Of a stretch of 64,000 nucleotides of DNA, positions 1 through 8,727 are shown in pieces. Each line of letters opens with the position of its first letter. The first letter of the stretch is position 1. This stretch comes from Amycolatopsis sp. CA-126428 (GTDB taxonomy: Bacteria; Actinomycetota; Actinomycetes; Mycobacteriales; Pseudonocardiaceae). The notes below the pieces were generated by a model. That model did no database searches. It had not been told where the DNA came from and saw only the letters and a program-made list of their open reading frames with translations. A program made the translations under genes and the position numbers. Where the stretch lies: the NCBI RefSeq assembly GCF_002904335.1, contig NZ_PPHF01000129.1, forward strand, positions 158,347 to 222,346, written 5' to 3'.

Positions 1-2
1 AG

Positions 3-1208
3 CAGAAACAGACCTACGACCGGCTCGCCGACTGGCTGACGAGGCTCGCCGAGCCGCTGGGCCGCGCCTCCGCCACGCCGCCGCCGGACGTGCTGCACCG
101 GCTCGCCGCCGAGCGCCCGACCATCGAACACGTCCTGACCCGGCTGCACGACGACGACCGTCAGCTGCTGCTGGCCGGCACCGTGTTCCTCGTCGACATG
201 CTGGAGCGCCGGCCGAGCCACCGCACCCGGGCGATGCTGCGGTCCGCGCTGGACAACACCCGCGTCGACTCGCCGTACCGGGAAATCGCTCTGCGTGGCG
301 CCACCGTGCTGGCCGCGTGGTTCTGCGACCTGACGGAGATGCGCCGCCTCGCCGCGCAGTGGACGGCGTCGGACCTGCTCGGCCGCCTGCTGCTCGGCTT
401 GGCCTCGACCCGGCGCGTGGTGCTGTCCCCCACGACCGGTGCCGTCGACGCGGACGCGGTGACCACGGCGGGCTGGCTCGGCGACGTCCCGTGGCACGAG
501 CGGCCCTGGGAGGAACTGACGCTGGCGGCCGAGCTGGCCGACCGGCTGCTTCCCGTGCTTCGCGCCGGCGGCCCGTCCGCCCGGCTGCGCGGGACGATCC
601 GCGCCGCTGCCGTCATCGCGCTGTCCGGCGGCGACCACGAACTCGCCGACCGGCACTGCACGGACATGTTGCGGTCCGACGGGGATCTCACCGACGAGGA
701 CTTCGCCCACGCGGTGACCTGTCTGGGGCTCAGCGCCGCGGGCATCGGCCGGCTGAGCCGGGCCGTCCAATTGCTGTCCTACGCGGAGGCGGCCGGCTCG
801 CCGTTGCTGGATCGGCCGTGGTGGCGCGACCGGGTCGAGGCGGTGCGGATGGCGGCGGTCGGCGTGCTGCCGCGGGAGACGCTCGTCAGCGCCGCGGCGG
901 CGGGGCGGGCACTCGACCGCGCACAGGCACTGGCCTTCGCGCTGGAGCACCGGCAGCAGCGCACCCCCGAGACGGCCCGCGACGACGTCCTGAGCCAGCG
1001 CGAGCGGGACGTGGTCGCGCTGCTGGCGGAGGGGTTCACCAACCGTCAGATCGCCGCCCGCATGCACCTGTCGGTCCGGACGGTCGAGACGCACGTGCGC
1101 AACATCCGCACCGAGCTCGGGTTGCGGTCCCGCGCGCACGTGGCGGCCTGGTCGGCCCAGCACGGTTCCGGCGACGCCTCGACGCCCGTGATGCGGCTGG
1201 CTCACTGA
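3..1208 (+). CDS. LuxR-family transcriptional regulator, 5' part outside window
   Basis: The frame is open from base 3, so the gene starts before the window; about 400 residues are visible. The C-terminal 65 residues form a typical LuxR/GerE helix-turn-helix, with the signatures LSQRERDVVALLAEG, TNRQIAARMHLS and RTVETHVRNIRTELG. The alanine/leucine-rich helical part before it fits the TPR-like region of large (LAL-type) LuxR regulators, but no ATPase motif is visible because the N-terminus is missing. It converges on the NRPS operon, from which it is separated by a strong stem-loop. Its position at the edge of the cluster suggests a pathway regulator; that is inferred. Family call is firm, role is not. 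Confidence 0.85.
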   Translation, partial: QKQTYDRLADWLTRLAEPLGRASATPPPDVLHRLAAERPTIEHVLTRLHDDDRQLLLAGTVFLVDMLERRPSHRTRAMLRSALDNTRVDSPYREIALRGATVLAAWFCDLTEMRRLAAQWTASDLLGRLLLGLASTRRVVLSPTTGAVDADAVTTAGWLGDVPWHERPWEELTLAAELADRLLPVLRAGGPSARLRGTIRAAAVIALSGGDHELADRHCTDMLRSDGDLTDEDFAHAVTCLGLSAAGIGRLSRAVQLLSYAEAAGSPLLDRPWWRDRVEAVRMAAVGVLPRETLVSAAAAGRALDRAQALAFALEHRQQRTPETARDDVLSQRERDVVALLAEGFTNRQIAARMHLSVRTVETHVRNIRTELGLRSRAHVAAWSAQHGSGDASTPVMRLAH

Positions 1209-1255
1209 AGTTCTCTCGGTAATCCGGCCGGCCGGCGTGGGCAGGTGTGGGCAGG

Positions 1256-1278
1256 GCCGTGAATGGCCCGTTCACGGC
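1256..1278. repeat. short inverted repeat (8-bp arms, 7-base loop)
   Basis: GCCGTGAA and TTCACGGC flank a seven-base loop just after the regulator stop codon. It could be a weak terminator for the regulator or a dispersed intergenic repeat; a genome-wide count would tell. It is followed at about 1276-1298 by two tandem copies of a GCGTTGAGCG unit. Confidence 0.4.
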
Positions 1279-1326
1279 GTTGAGCGGCGTTGAGCGGCCT
1301 CGAGCCGGCACCAGCGGGGCGAGGGC

Positions 1327-1371
1327 GCCGGCTGTGCCCCGGACCCGGGGCAGGTCCGGGGCACGGCCGGC
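1327..1371. terminator. bidirectional stem-loop terminator between converging genes
   Basis: A 19-base arm at 1327-1345 pairs with 1353-1371 around a seven-base loop; the only non-Watson-Crick position is a possible G-U pair. It lies between the stop of the LuxR gene (1208) and the stop of the minus-strand NRPS gene (1388), exactly where a shared terminator is expected. There is no T-tract, which is common for GC-rich actinomycete terminators. Confidence 0.75.
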
Positions 1372-1387
1372 GAGGGCGGTCACCCCC

Positions 1388-4300
1388 TCAACGACGGGGC
1401 GTGAGGGCCGGCCGGCGGGTGGCCGGCACGGCCAGGTGGGCGGCCAGCCCGGCGACCGTCGGGGCGTCGAAGAACGCGCGGAGGGAGCATTCCGCGCCCA
1501 GTTCCGCGCGGATCCGCCCGAGCAGGCGGGTGGCGAGCAACGATTGCCCGCCCAGGACGAAGAAGTTGTCGTCCAGGCCGACCTCGTCCCGGCCCAGCAC
1601 CTCCGCGAAAAGGACGCACAGCCGCTCCTCGCGCTCGTTGCGCGCTCGGCGTGCGGCAGCACCCCTCGGCACCGCGGGCGCGGGCAGCGCCGCCTTGTCG
1701 AGCTTGCCGTTGCGGGTGAGCGGCAAGGCGTCCAGTGCCACCACCGCCGAGGGCACCATGTAGGCCGGCAGCCGCTCCCTCAGCGCCTCCAGCACCTCCC
1801 GCGGTGCGACGTCCCCCGGTACGACGTAGCCGACGAGGCGCGGCACACCGTCGTCCGTCCGCAGGTCCGCGGCCGCCTGGGCGACACCGGGCTGGTCGAG
1901 CAGCGCCGCCACGACCTCGGCCGGTTCGACCCGGTAGCCGCTGATCTTGACCTGGTCGTCGACGCGGCCCACGAACTCGAGTACGCCACCGGGCCGGAAC
2001 CGCCCGACGTCGCCGGTGCGGTACATGCGGGTGCCGGGCGGCCCGGCCACGTCGGCCACGAACCGTTCGGCGGTCAGGCCCGGGCGGCCGAGGTAGCCGC
2101 GGGCGAGTCCCGGCCCGCCGAGGTAGATCTCGCCGGGCACCCCGGCGGGCACCGGCCGCAGTCCTCGGTCCAGCACGTACACCCGGGTGTTGTCCATCGG
2201 CTCGCCGACGGGCACGTTGGCCGGGACCGGCTCCCCGGTGGGCAGCGGGAACCAGGTCGAGATGACCGTGGCTTCGGTCGCGCCGTACGCGTTGGCCACC
2301 CGCATCTCCGGCGCCTCGTCGCGCAGCCTGCGCACCGCCGCCGGGCTGAGCACGTCGCCGCCCGACCACGCCAGCCCGAGCCGCGCCATCGGCTCGGTCG
2401 CTTCCTCCGCCAGGACGTTGAACAGGGCCGCCGCGAAGACCGCCGACGTCACCTGCCCGGCGACGGCCGTCATCGCGGCGCGGTCGAGCGGGCCGGGCGG
2501 CAGCACCACCCGGCCGCCCGACAGCAGCGGAAGCCACAGTTCGTAGGTGGACGGGTCGAATGCGTGCGGCGAGTGGTGCAGCACGGCCCGCCGGTCCTCG
2601 GGCCGCCACCGCCGGTCCGCCGTGAACGCGACGATGCTGCGGTGGCTGACGCCGACGCCCTTGGGCACCCCGGTGGACCCGGAGGTGTACATGACGTAGG
2701 CGAGCTGATCGGGGTGCACCTCCGGCCCGGGACGGGACGCGGGCCGGTCGATCGGGTCGTCGGCGTACACGACGGGCACGCCGGCGGCACCGAGCAGCGG
2801 GTGCGCGGCCGAGGCGCGGTCGGTGAGCAGGACCGCTGTCCCGGTGCTCTCGACGACCCAGCGCATGCGCGCGAGCGGGAACGCGTCCGGCAGCGGAACG
2901 TAGTAGGCGCCGGCCTTGACCACGGCGAGGATCCCCACCACCACGTCGGCCGACTTCCGCTGGAGCATGACGACCGGCTGCTCGGGCCGGACCCCCGCCG
3001 CGATCAGCACCTGCGCGAGGCGGCCGGCCCGCTCGTCCAGTTCGGCGTAGGTCAGCACGCCCCGCGGCCCGGTCACGGCGGGCGCGTGCGGAGTGCGGTC
3101 CACCTGCTGCTCGAACAGCTCGGCCAGCGACGCCGCCGGGAACCCGGCGGCCGTGTCGTTGCGGTCGGTCAGCACCCGCCGGCGTTCGGCGGCGTCGAGC
3201 ACGTCCACGGCGTGCAGCGCCGTCTCCGGATGCCCGGCCAGCGCCGCCACGACGTTCGCCGTGGTGGTGTGCAGCGCGTCGAGCACCACGTCCGCCGGGA
3301 TCGCGGGCACCGCCTGCACCACGAACGTGAACCCGGTGCCGTCGTCGTCGATGGAGACCACCAGCGGGTAGTTCGTGCGCTCCCGTTCGCCGAGGTCCTC
3401 CACCCCGGCCAGGTCGGCGCCACCGGCCGCGGTGTCGTGCCGGTGGTTGAGCACGGTCGTGAACAGCGGCACGGGGAACGGCACGCCGGACGCCCGCTGC
3501 GCGTCGGCCAGCGACGCGTGTTCGTGGACCACGAGCTCGGCGAGCTGGGCGTGCATGGTCCCGACGGCCTCCCGGACGCCGGCCCGGTAGGTCCGCGCCC
3601 GCACGGGCAGCGTGTTGATGAACAGCCCCGGCACCCGTTCGACGCCGGCGCCGGCCCGCATCCGCCCGAACAGGAGCGTGCCGAAGACGACGTCGTCGCG
3701 GCCGGTCAGCCCGGCGAGCACGCGAGCCCAGACGACGTGGAACACCGTGGCGGGGCTGGTGCCGGCGAGCCGCGCGACGGTGCGCAGCCGCACGGCGAGC
3801 TCCGGGTCCAGCGGGCTGTGCCGCTCGGCGACGTCGCCGCCGTCGTGGCGCACCTCCAGCACGCCGAAGGGAGCGGTGGGCTCGGTGACGTCGCCGAGCA
3901 GCCGGGCGAACCAGGCCCGGTGCTGCTCGGCCGGCACGCCGAGCAGCGCCTGGGCGACGTAGTTCCGGTAGGGCTCGGGCGGCCGCAGCTGCCCGCTCCG
4001 GCCGGCCAGCAGCTCCGCCAGCTCTTCGAGGAGGACCTCGCCCGTCGTGTGGTCCTGGGTGACGTGGTGCATGCGCCAGACGAGCAGCCAGTGGCCGGTG
4101 CCGGGCTCGGGAGCGACGACCACGTCCATCAGGGGCGCGCGGCGCAGGTCCATGACGGTGTCGCAGGCGGCCAGCAGCTCGCGGACGCCGTCGTCGCCGG
4201 CGGCGGCGACGGTCACCTCGGTGACCGGGAGCTCGGCGGTGCGGTGGACGACCTGGACGGGGTGCGGCAGGCCTTCCCAGGCCAGTGACGTGCGCAGGAC

Positions 4301-6397
4301 CTCGTGCCGCTCCAGCAGTGTGCGGCAAGCGGCCAGGAACTCGTCGAGCCGCTTTCGCGACGCGACGCGGAACGGGTGGCGCAGCAGGTAGGGATCCCGG
4401 TCGCGGCCCTCGTGCAGCCGGTGGTGGAAGAACAACCCGTCCTGCAGCGGCCCGAGCCGGTAGACGTCGGCGATCGCCGCGGCACCGCCGGGCACGGCCG
4501 CCGTCACGAGCGCCAGCTGCTCCGCGGTGAGCCCGGCGAGGGGCACCATCGCGGGGGTGAGCGCGGTGGCGCCCGGTGGGATGACCGTGGGCGGTGCCAC
4601 GACCGGGCCGGTGACCGTCGCCGCCGCCAGCTCGGCGGGGGTCGGCATGGTGAACAGGCTGCGCACGTCCGCGGGCACGCCTCGCACGCGCAGCAGCTCG
4701 GCCAGGCGCACCAGCAGGAGCGAATGCCCGCCCAGCGCGAAGAAGCTGTCGTCCGCGCCGACCCGGGGCACCCCGAGAACCTCCGCGAACGCCGCACACA
4801 GCAGTTCCTCACGCGGGTTCGCGGGCGCGCGCCCGGCGGCCACGGCGTAGTCGGGGCGGGGCAGCGCCGCCCGGTCGACCTTGCCGTTGACCGTCGCGGG
4901 GATCGCGTCGAGGACGACCACGGCCGCGGGGACCATGTGCTCGGGCAGTTCGGCGGCGGCGTGCGCGCGCAGCGTGGCGGCCAGGCCGGGCGGGGCGCTC
5001 GCCGCCGTGACCACGTAGGCCACCAGGCGGCGGTCGCCCGGCTCGTCCTCGCGGACGGTGACAACCGCCTGCGCGACCGCGCCGTGCGCGGCCAGGACCG
5101 CCTCGATCTCGCCCGGTTCGATCCGCTGGCCGCGCAGCTTGACCTGGTCGTCGACGCGGCCGGCGAACTCCAGCTGCCCGTCCTCGTTCCACTTCACCAG
5201 GTCGCCGGTGCGGTACATGCGTTCGCCGGGCGGGCCGGCCACCTCGGGCACGAACCGCTCGGCGGTCAGGCCCGGCCGGTGGAGGTAGCCGCGGGCCAGC
5301 TGGATGCCGGCGATGTAGAGCTCACCGGGCACGCCCACCGGGACGGGGCGCAACCGGTCGTCGAGCACGTGCAGGCGGGTGTGCCAGACCGGCCGGCCGA
5401 TCGGCACCATCGCGCCGGGCGCGTCCGCGGCGTCGCGGACCAGGTGCTCGGTGGCGGCGTTGGTGGTCTCGGCGGGGCCGTACTGGTTCGACGTGGGCGC
5501 GCCGAGAACGGCGCGCACCTGCGCGGCCTGGGTGGTGGTGAGCGCCTCGCCGCCGCTGAACACGACGCGCAGGCTGTCGCAGCGCGCCGCCGCGGGCTCG
5601 CGCAGCAGAGGCCCGAGCATCGACGGCACCATTTCGACGACCGTCACCCGGTGCGCCGAGATCAGCTCCACGAGGTACGCGGGGTCGCGGTGCCCGCCCG
5701 GCTGGGCCACGACCATGGTCGCGCCGTGCAGCAGGGGCCAGATCAGCTCGATGACCGAGGCGTCGTAGCTGAACGGGGTCTTCAGCAACGTCCGGTCGGC
5801 CGGGCCGATCCGGTGCGCGTCCTGGATCCACGCGAGGTGGTTGACGATCGCGCGGTGCGGCACCGGCACGCCCTTGGGGGTGCCGGTCGAGCCGGAGGTG
5901 AAGACGATGTACGCCGTGTGCTCGGGGTGCAGCGCCACGTTCCCGACCGGCCGGGCGTCGTACCGCCGCAGCGCGGCGACCGTCGCCGGATCGTCGAGAA
6001 CCAGGCTGGTCGAGCCCGCCGGCAGCCGGCCGGCCAGGTCCGAGGTGGTCAGCACGAGCGGGGCGCGGGTGGCGGCGAGGATCCGGTCCAGCCGGGCGGC
6101 CGGCAGCTCGGGATCCAGCGGTACGTACACCCCGCCGGCGTTCAGCACGCCCTGCAGCACGGCCGGGAGCTCCGGCGAGCGGTGCAGGAACAGGCCGACC
6201 GGCACCTCCGGGCCGACACCGAAGCCGGCGAGGTGCCGGGCGAGGCGGTTCGCACGCTCCGCCAGACCCGCGTAGGTCAGGCGCCGCTCCCCCTGCACCA
6301 CGGCGGTCGAGTCCGGGTACCGCCGCGCCGCGCGGGCGAACAGCTGCGGCAGGGTCTCCCGCGAGACGGGCGGTGCGGCGGCGAGCGTGTCGTTCAT
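1388..6397 (-). CDS. two-module NRPS, A-T-C-A-T (loading and second module)
   Basis: 1669 residues. Domains: A1 about 15-530, carrier with Ser near 559 (LGGHSLLL), C about 640-1070, A2 about 1095-1560, carrier with Ser near 1617 (LGGQSLLATRL). There is no C domain before A1 and no TE, so it should start the peptide and hand it to the C-first NRPS upstream in the operon. By hand alignment to PheA the ten-residue codes read DAIEFGQNAK (A1, no known match) and DPYVWGAVIK (A2, phenylglycine/aromatic-like at most). The C domain has HHVTQDH where HHxxxDG is usual and starts with the YRLGPLQDGLFFH motif of dual/DCL-type C domains; no epimerase is present. The ATG overlaps the stop of the MFS gene (ATGA). 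Last gene of the operon. Confidence 0.95.
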   Translation of the reverse strand: MNDTLAAAPPVSRETLPQLFARAARRYPDSTAVVQGERRLTYAGLAERANRLARHLAGFGVGPEVPVGLFLHRSPELPAVLQGVLNAGGVYVPLDPELPAARLDRILAATRAPLVLTTSDLAGRLPAGSTSLVLDDPATVAALRRYDARPVGNVALHPEHTAYIVFTSGSTGTPKGVPVPHRAIVNHLAWIQDAHRIGPADRTLLKTPFSYDASVIELIWPLLHGATMVVAQPGGHRDPAYLVELISAHRVTVVEMVPSMLGPLLREPAAARCDSLRVVFSGGEALTTTQAAQVRAVLGAPTSNQYGPAETTNAATEHLVRDAADAPGAMVPIGRPVWHTRLHVLDDRLRPVPVGVPGELYIAGIQLARGYLHRPGLTAERFVPEVAGPPGERMYRTGDLVKWNEDGQLEFAGRVDDQVKLRGQRIEPGEIEAVLAAHGAVAQAVVTVREDEPGDRRLVAYVVTAASAPPGLAATLRAHAAAELPEHMVPAAVVVLDAIPATVNGKVDRAALPRPDYAVAAGRAPANPREELLCAAFAEVLGVPRVGADDSFFALGGHSLLLVRLAELLRVRGVPADVRSLFTMPTPAELAAATVTGPVVAPPTVIPPGATALTPAMVPLAGLTAEQLALVTAAVPGGAAAIADVYRLGPLQDGLFFHHRLHEGRDRDPYLLRHPFRVASRKRLDEFLAACRTLLERHEVLRTSLAWEGLPHPVQVVHRTAELPVTEVTVAAAGDDGVRELLAACDTVMDLRRAPLMDVVVAPEPGTGHWLLVWRMHHVTQDHTTGEVLLEELAELLAGRSGQLRPPEPYRNYVAQALLGVPAEQHRAWFARLLGDVTEPTAPFGVLEVRHDGGDVAERHSPLDPELAVRLRTVARLAGTSPATVFHVVWARVLAGLTGRDDVVFGTLLFGRMRAGAGVERVPGLFINTLPVRARTYRAGVREAVGTMHAQLAELVVHEHASLADAQRASGVPFPVPLFTTVLNHRHDTAAGGADLAGVEDLGERERTNYPLVVSIDDDGTGFTFVVQAVPAIPADVVLDALHTTTANVVAALAGHPETALHAVDVLDAAERRRVLTDRNDTAAGFPAASLAELFEQQVDRTPHAPAVTGPRGVLTYAELDERAGRLAQVLIAAGVRPEQPVVMLQRKSADVVVGILAVVKAGAYYVPLPDAFPLARMRWVVESTGTAVLLTDRASAAHPLLGAAGVPVVYADDPIDRPASRPGPEVHPDQLAYVMYTSGSTGVPKGVGVSHRSIVAFTADRRWRPEDRRAVLHHSPHAFDPSTYELWLPLLSGGRVVLPPGPLDRAAMTAVAGQVTSAVFAAALFNVLAEEATEPMARLGLAWSGGDVLSPAAVRRLRDEAPEMRVANAYGATEATVISTWFPLPTGEPVPANVPVGEPMDNTRVYVLDRGLRPVPAGVPGEIYLGGPGLARGYLGRPGLTAERFVADVAGPPGTRMYRTGDVGRFRPGGVLEFVGRVDDQVKISGYRVEPAEVVAALLDQPGVAQAAADLRTDDGVPRLVGYVVPGDVAPREVLEALRERLPAYMVPSAVVALDALPLTRNGKLDKAALPAPAVPRGAAARRARNEREERLCVLFAEVLGRDEVGLDDNFFVLGGQSLLATRLLGRIRAELGAECSLRAFFDAPTVAGLAAHLAVPATRRPALTPRR

Positions 6398-7599
6398 GAC
6401 GGTCGGCCTCTTTCCTCGGAATTCGGTACGGGTGCCGGCCGGCGGCGGAACAGGGCCACGGCGGTGACGAGCGCGCCGAGCACCATCAGCGCGATGACCT
6501 GCCGGAAGCTGAGCAGGGCGACCAGACCCGAACCGGCGCCGAGCGCGGCCGCCTGCGGGACGGTCAGGCAGAGGTTCACCGCCGCCTGGGTGCGGCCCAT
6601 GAGGTGTTCGGGCGTCGCCGCCTGCGCGACCGTGGCCAGTCCGATCACCGCCAGTGGCCCCGCGGCGCCGGCGAGCACCAGCCCGGCGACGACCGCGGGG
6701 AAGACCGCCACCGCCTGCAGGGCGGTCCCGAGCGCGAACACCAGCGCCCCGGCCGCCACCAGCCGCTGCGGCCGGAACCGGGCGATCGCCACGCTGCCGC
6801 CCACCGCACCGGCCAGGCCCCCGAGCGCCAGCACGCTCTCCAATGCGCCGAGCAGGGTCGGCGGGCGGTGCAGGCCGTGCTCGATCAGCGCCAGCAGCAT
6901 CGGCGAGGTCATGCCGATCACCGCCGTCATCGTGACCATCGCGACCAGCAGCGGCCGGATCTCGGCGGAGCCGCGCACGTGGTGGAGGCCGGCGGTGAGC
7001 TCCGCGGCCCACCCGGTGCGTTCCCGGCGCGCCGGACGCTCGCGGTCCGGCAGCGTGGCGAAGGCCAGTGCCGCGGTCAGCAGGCAGGCCATGGCCACCA
7101 CGGCGACGCCGTGACCGCCGATCCACCCGTACACGGTGGCGCCGGCGACCGGGGAGAGCAACGTCGTCCCTGACCGGACGCTCTGGCTGAGCCCGGCGGC
7201 GGCGCCGAACTCCGCCTCCTCCACCAGCATCGAGCGCAGCAGCGCGCTCTGCGCCGGGCTCAGCACCGCGGAGGCGGCTCCGTAGGCGGCGGCCACGGCG
7301 TAGAGGATGCCCAGCTCGCCCGGGCCGTCGACGAGCAGCAACGCCGCCGATGCCAGCGCGACGGCCAGGTTCGTGCCGATCAGCAGCGGCCGGCGCCGCA
7401 CCCGGTCGGCCAGCACCCCGCCGAGCGGCAGCAGCACCGTCGGCGCCATGTACGTGAACATGACCAGCGCCGCCACTGAGCTGCTGCCGGTCAGCACCTT
7501 CGCCCAGACGCCGAGGGCGATGAGGGCGACGCCGTCGCCGAACAGGGACAAGGTCTGCCCGGCCAGGAACAGCCGGATGCCGGGCCGGGTCAGCAGCAC
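6394..7599 (-). CDS. MFS transporter, probable peptide exporter
   Basis: 401 residues with about twelve hydrophobic segments and the N-terminal pattern FLAGQTLSLFGDG of MFS proteins that export antibiotics and macrolides (MFS_3/EntS-like group). The conserved loop ADRVRRRPLL follows the second helix (motif A). It lies between the oxygenase and NRPS1 genes and ends in an ATGA overlap with NRPS1, so it is co-expressed with the synthetases and probably exports the product or gives self-protection. The start is a GTG with only a weak GGGGG sequence in front, so the exact N-terminus is uncertain; 121 bases separate it from the preceding oxygenase gene. Confidence 0.88.
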   Translation of the reverse strand: MLLTRPGIRLFLAGQTLSLFGDGVALIALGVWAKVLTGSSSVAALVMFTYMAPTVLLPLGGVLADRVRRRPLLIGTNLAVALASAALLLVDGPGELGILYAVAAAYGAASAVLSPAQSALLRSMLVEEAEFGAAAGLSQSVRSGTTLLSPVAGATVYGWIGGHGVAVVAMACLLTAALAFATLPDRERPARRERTGWAAELTAGLHHVRGSAEIRPLLVAMVTMTAVIGMTSPMLLALIEHGLHRPPTLLGALESVLALGGLAGAVGGSVAIARFRPQRLVAAGALVFALGTALQAVAVFPAVVAGLVLAGAAGPLAVIGLATVAQAATPEHLMGRTQAAVNLCLTVPQAAALGAGSGLVALLSFRQVIALMVLGALVTAVALFRRRPAPVPNSEERGRPS

Positions 7600-7720
7600 C
7601 CCGGCCCCCCGGCGGGTGGCGCCGGGCGCGGCCCGGGCCGCTCGGCGGCGGCTTCGATGACGGTCACGACGATCTCCAGCCTGGTTCTCGGGGTCGGCGG
7701 ATCCGGCGGGCGGGGTGGGA

Positions 7721-8701
7721 TCAGCGCTCCAGCACGTGGCCGTCGCCGGGGCGGTGGTCGCGGGAGCGGCGCAGGTCGCCGAGCACGAACGTGCGCTGCA
7801 GCCAGCGGTCCGCCCCGTCGTAGCGGGGACGGAAGGCCGAGCGCCCGTGCAGGGCGACGCGGTTGTCGACGACGGCGAGGTCGCCGGGCTCGAGGTGCAG
7901 CGTGCGCGGCACGGCGCCGAGGGCGCGGCTCAGCTCGGCCAAGGCCGCCTGACCGGCCGGGGTGACGGCGGTGGTGGCCGCGAAGTCGACCCGCACGTCC
8001 GGGTCCTCGGCGTCTCCGGTCAACACGGCGTGGCCGGGGGTGCCCGCGCTGTCGAAACCGAACGAGGGTGGGGCGGCGGTCCGGAAGACCGGGCGGGCGA
8101 GCAGCGCGCGGGTCGGGGCGGGCAGCAGGGCCAGTGCCTCGCGGACCGAGCTGGTGTGCAGGCCCGCGACGCGGTCGTGGTCGGCGCGCAGGCAGAGCAG
8201 CAGCACGTAGTCGGGCCGGTGGACGTGGAACGCGTTTTCGTTGTGCAGCATCAGCTCGGTCGAGCCGGCGTTGCCCTGGAACGCCTCCTGGCCGGGCACC
8301 GGCACGACGTCCTGGACGAGCGCGCCGCCCTTCTCCTGCCGGTAGGCCGCCGGGTCGCCGAGGCCGCAGGCCGCCAGCAGCAGCACGGCCGCGGCGCGGG
8401 TGGTGGTGCGCTGGACCGAGCCGCCGACCGCCGGGGTGGGCGGCAGCCCGGTGTCGAGGGGCAGCCCGTGCACGGCGAGCACACCGGAGACGCCGGAGTC
8501 GCGGCGGAACGCCCGGAGCCGGCGCCGGATGCCGGCAGGCAGCTCCTCCCAGGCGGGACGCGCCGCGGCGACCAGCGCGTCGTCGACGTGCGGGTGGGCC
8601 GCCACGAGCCGGTCGGCGACCGCCGCGACCACGGCTGCTTCGCCGGGGTCCACCGTGAGGACGTTGCGGCCGGGCGCGAGCCCGACGGTCGCTTCGGTCA
8701 T
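7721..8701 (-). CDS. Fe(II)/2-oxoglutarate oxygenase of the clavaminate synthase/AsnO/VioC type
   Basis: 326 residues. The iron-binding HxE is seen in LHNENAFHVHRPDY, and the distal His plus 2OG-binding Arg in DNRVALHGRSAFRPRYDG, which is the signature of VioC (arginine) and AsnO (asparagine) beta-hydroxylases. Such enzymes hydroxylate the beta carbon of a free or carrier-bound amino acid before assembly. The cluster's last A domain reads as asparagine-specific, so Asn is a reasonable candidate substrate, but this is inference; Arg or another basic residue is equally allowed by the fold. The ATG is chosen because AAGGAG lies just upstream; longer in-frame extensions lack a ribosome site. It begins 26 bases after the NRPS2 stop. 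Confidence 0.92.
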   Translation of the reverse strand: MTEATVGLAPGRNVLTVDPGEAAVVAAVADRLVAAHPHVDDALVAAARPAWEELPAGIRRRLRAFRRDSGVSGVLAVHGLPLDTGLPPTPAVGGSVQRTTTRAAAVLLLAACGLGDPAAYRQEKGGALVQDVVPVPGQEAFQGNAGSTELMLHNENAFHVHRPDYVLLLCLRADHDRVAGLHTSSVREALALLPAPTRALLARPVFRTAAPPSFGFDSAGTPGHAVLTGDAEDPDVRVDFAATTAVTPAGQAALAELSRALGAVPRTLHLEPGDLAVVDNRVALHGRSAFRPRYDGADRWLQRTFVLGDLRRSRDHRPGDGHVLER

Positions 8702-8727
8702 GGGAAACTCCTTGTCCGGGGAAAGGG

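Noticed and set aside
1247..4288. Long plus-strand frame opposite the two-module NRPS
   Set aside because: Antisense shadow with low-complexity composition; it also crosses the terminator hairpin.
6398..7126. In-frame extension of the two-module NRPS upstream of its ATG
   Set aside because: The extension is out-of-frame reading of the MFS gene; the ATGA overlap and A-domain N-terminus fix the start at 6397.
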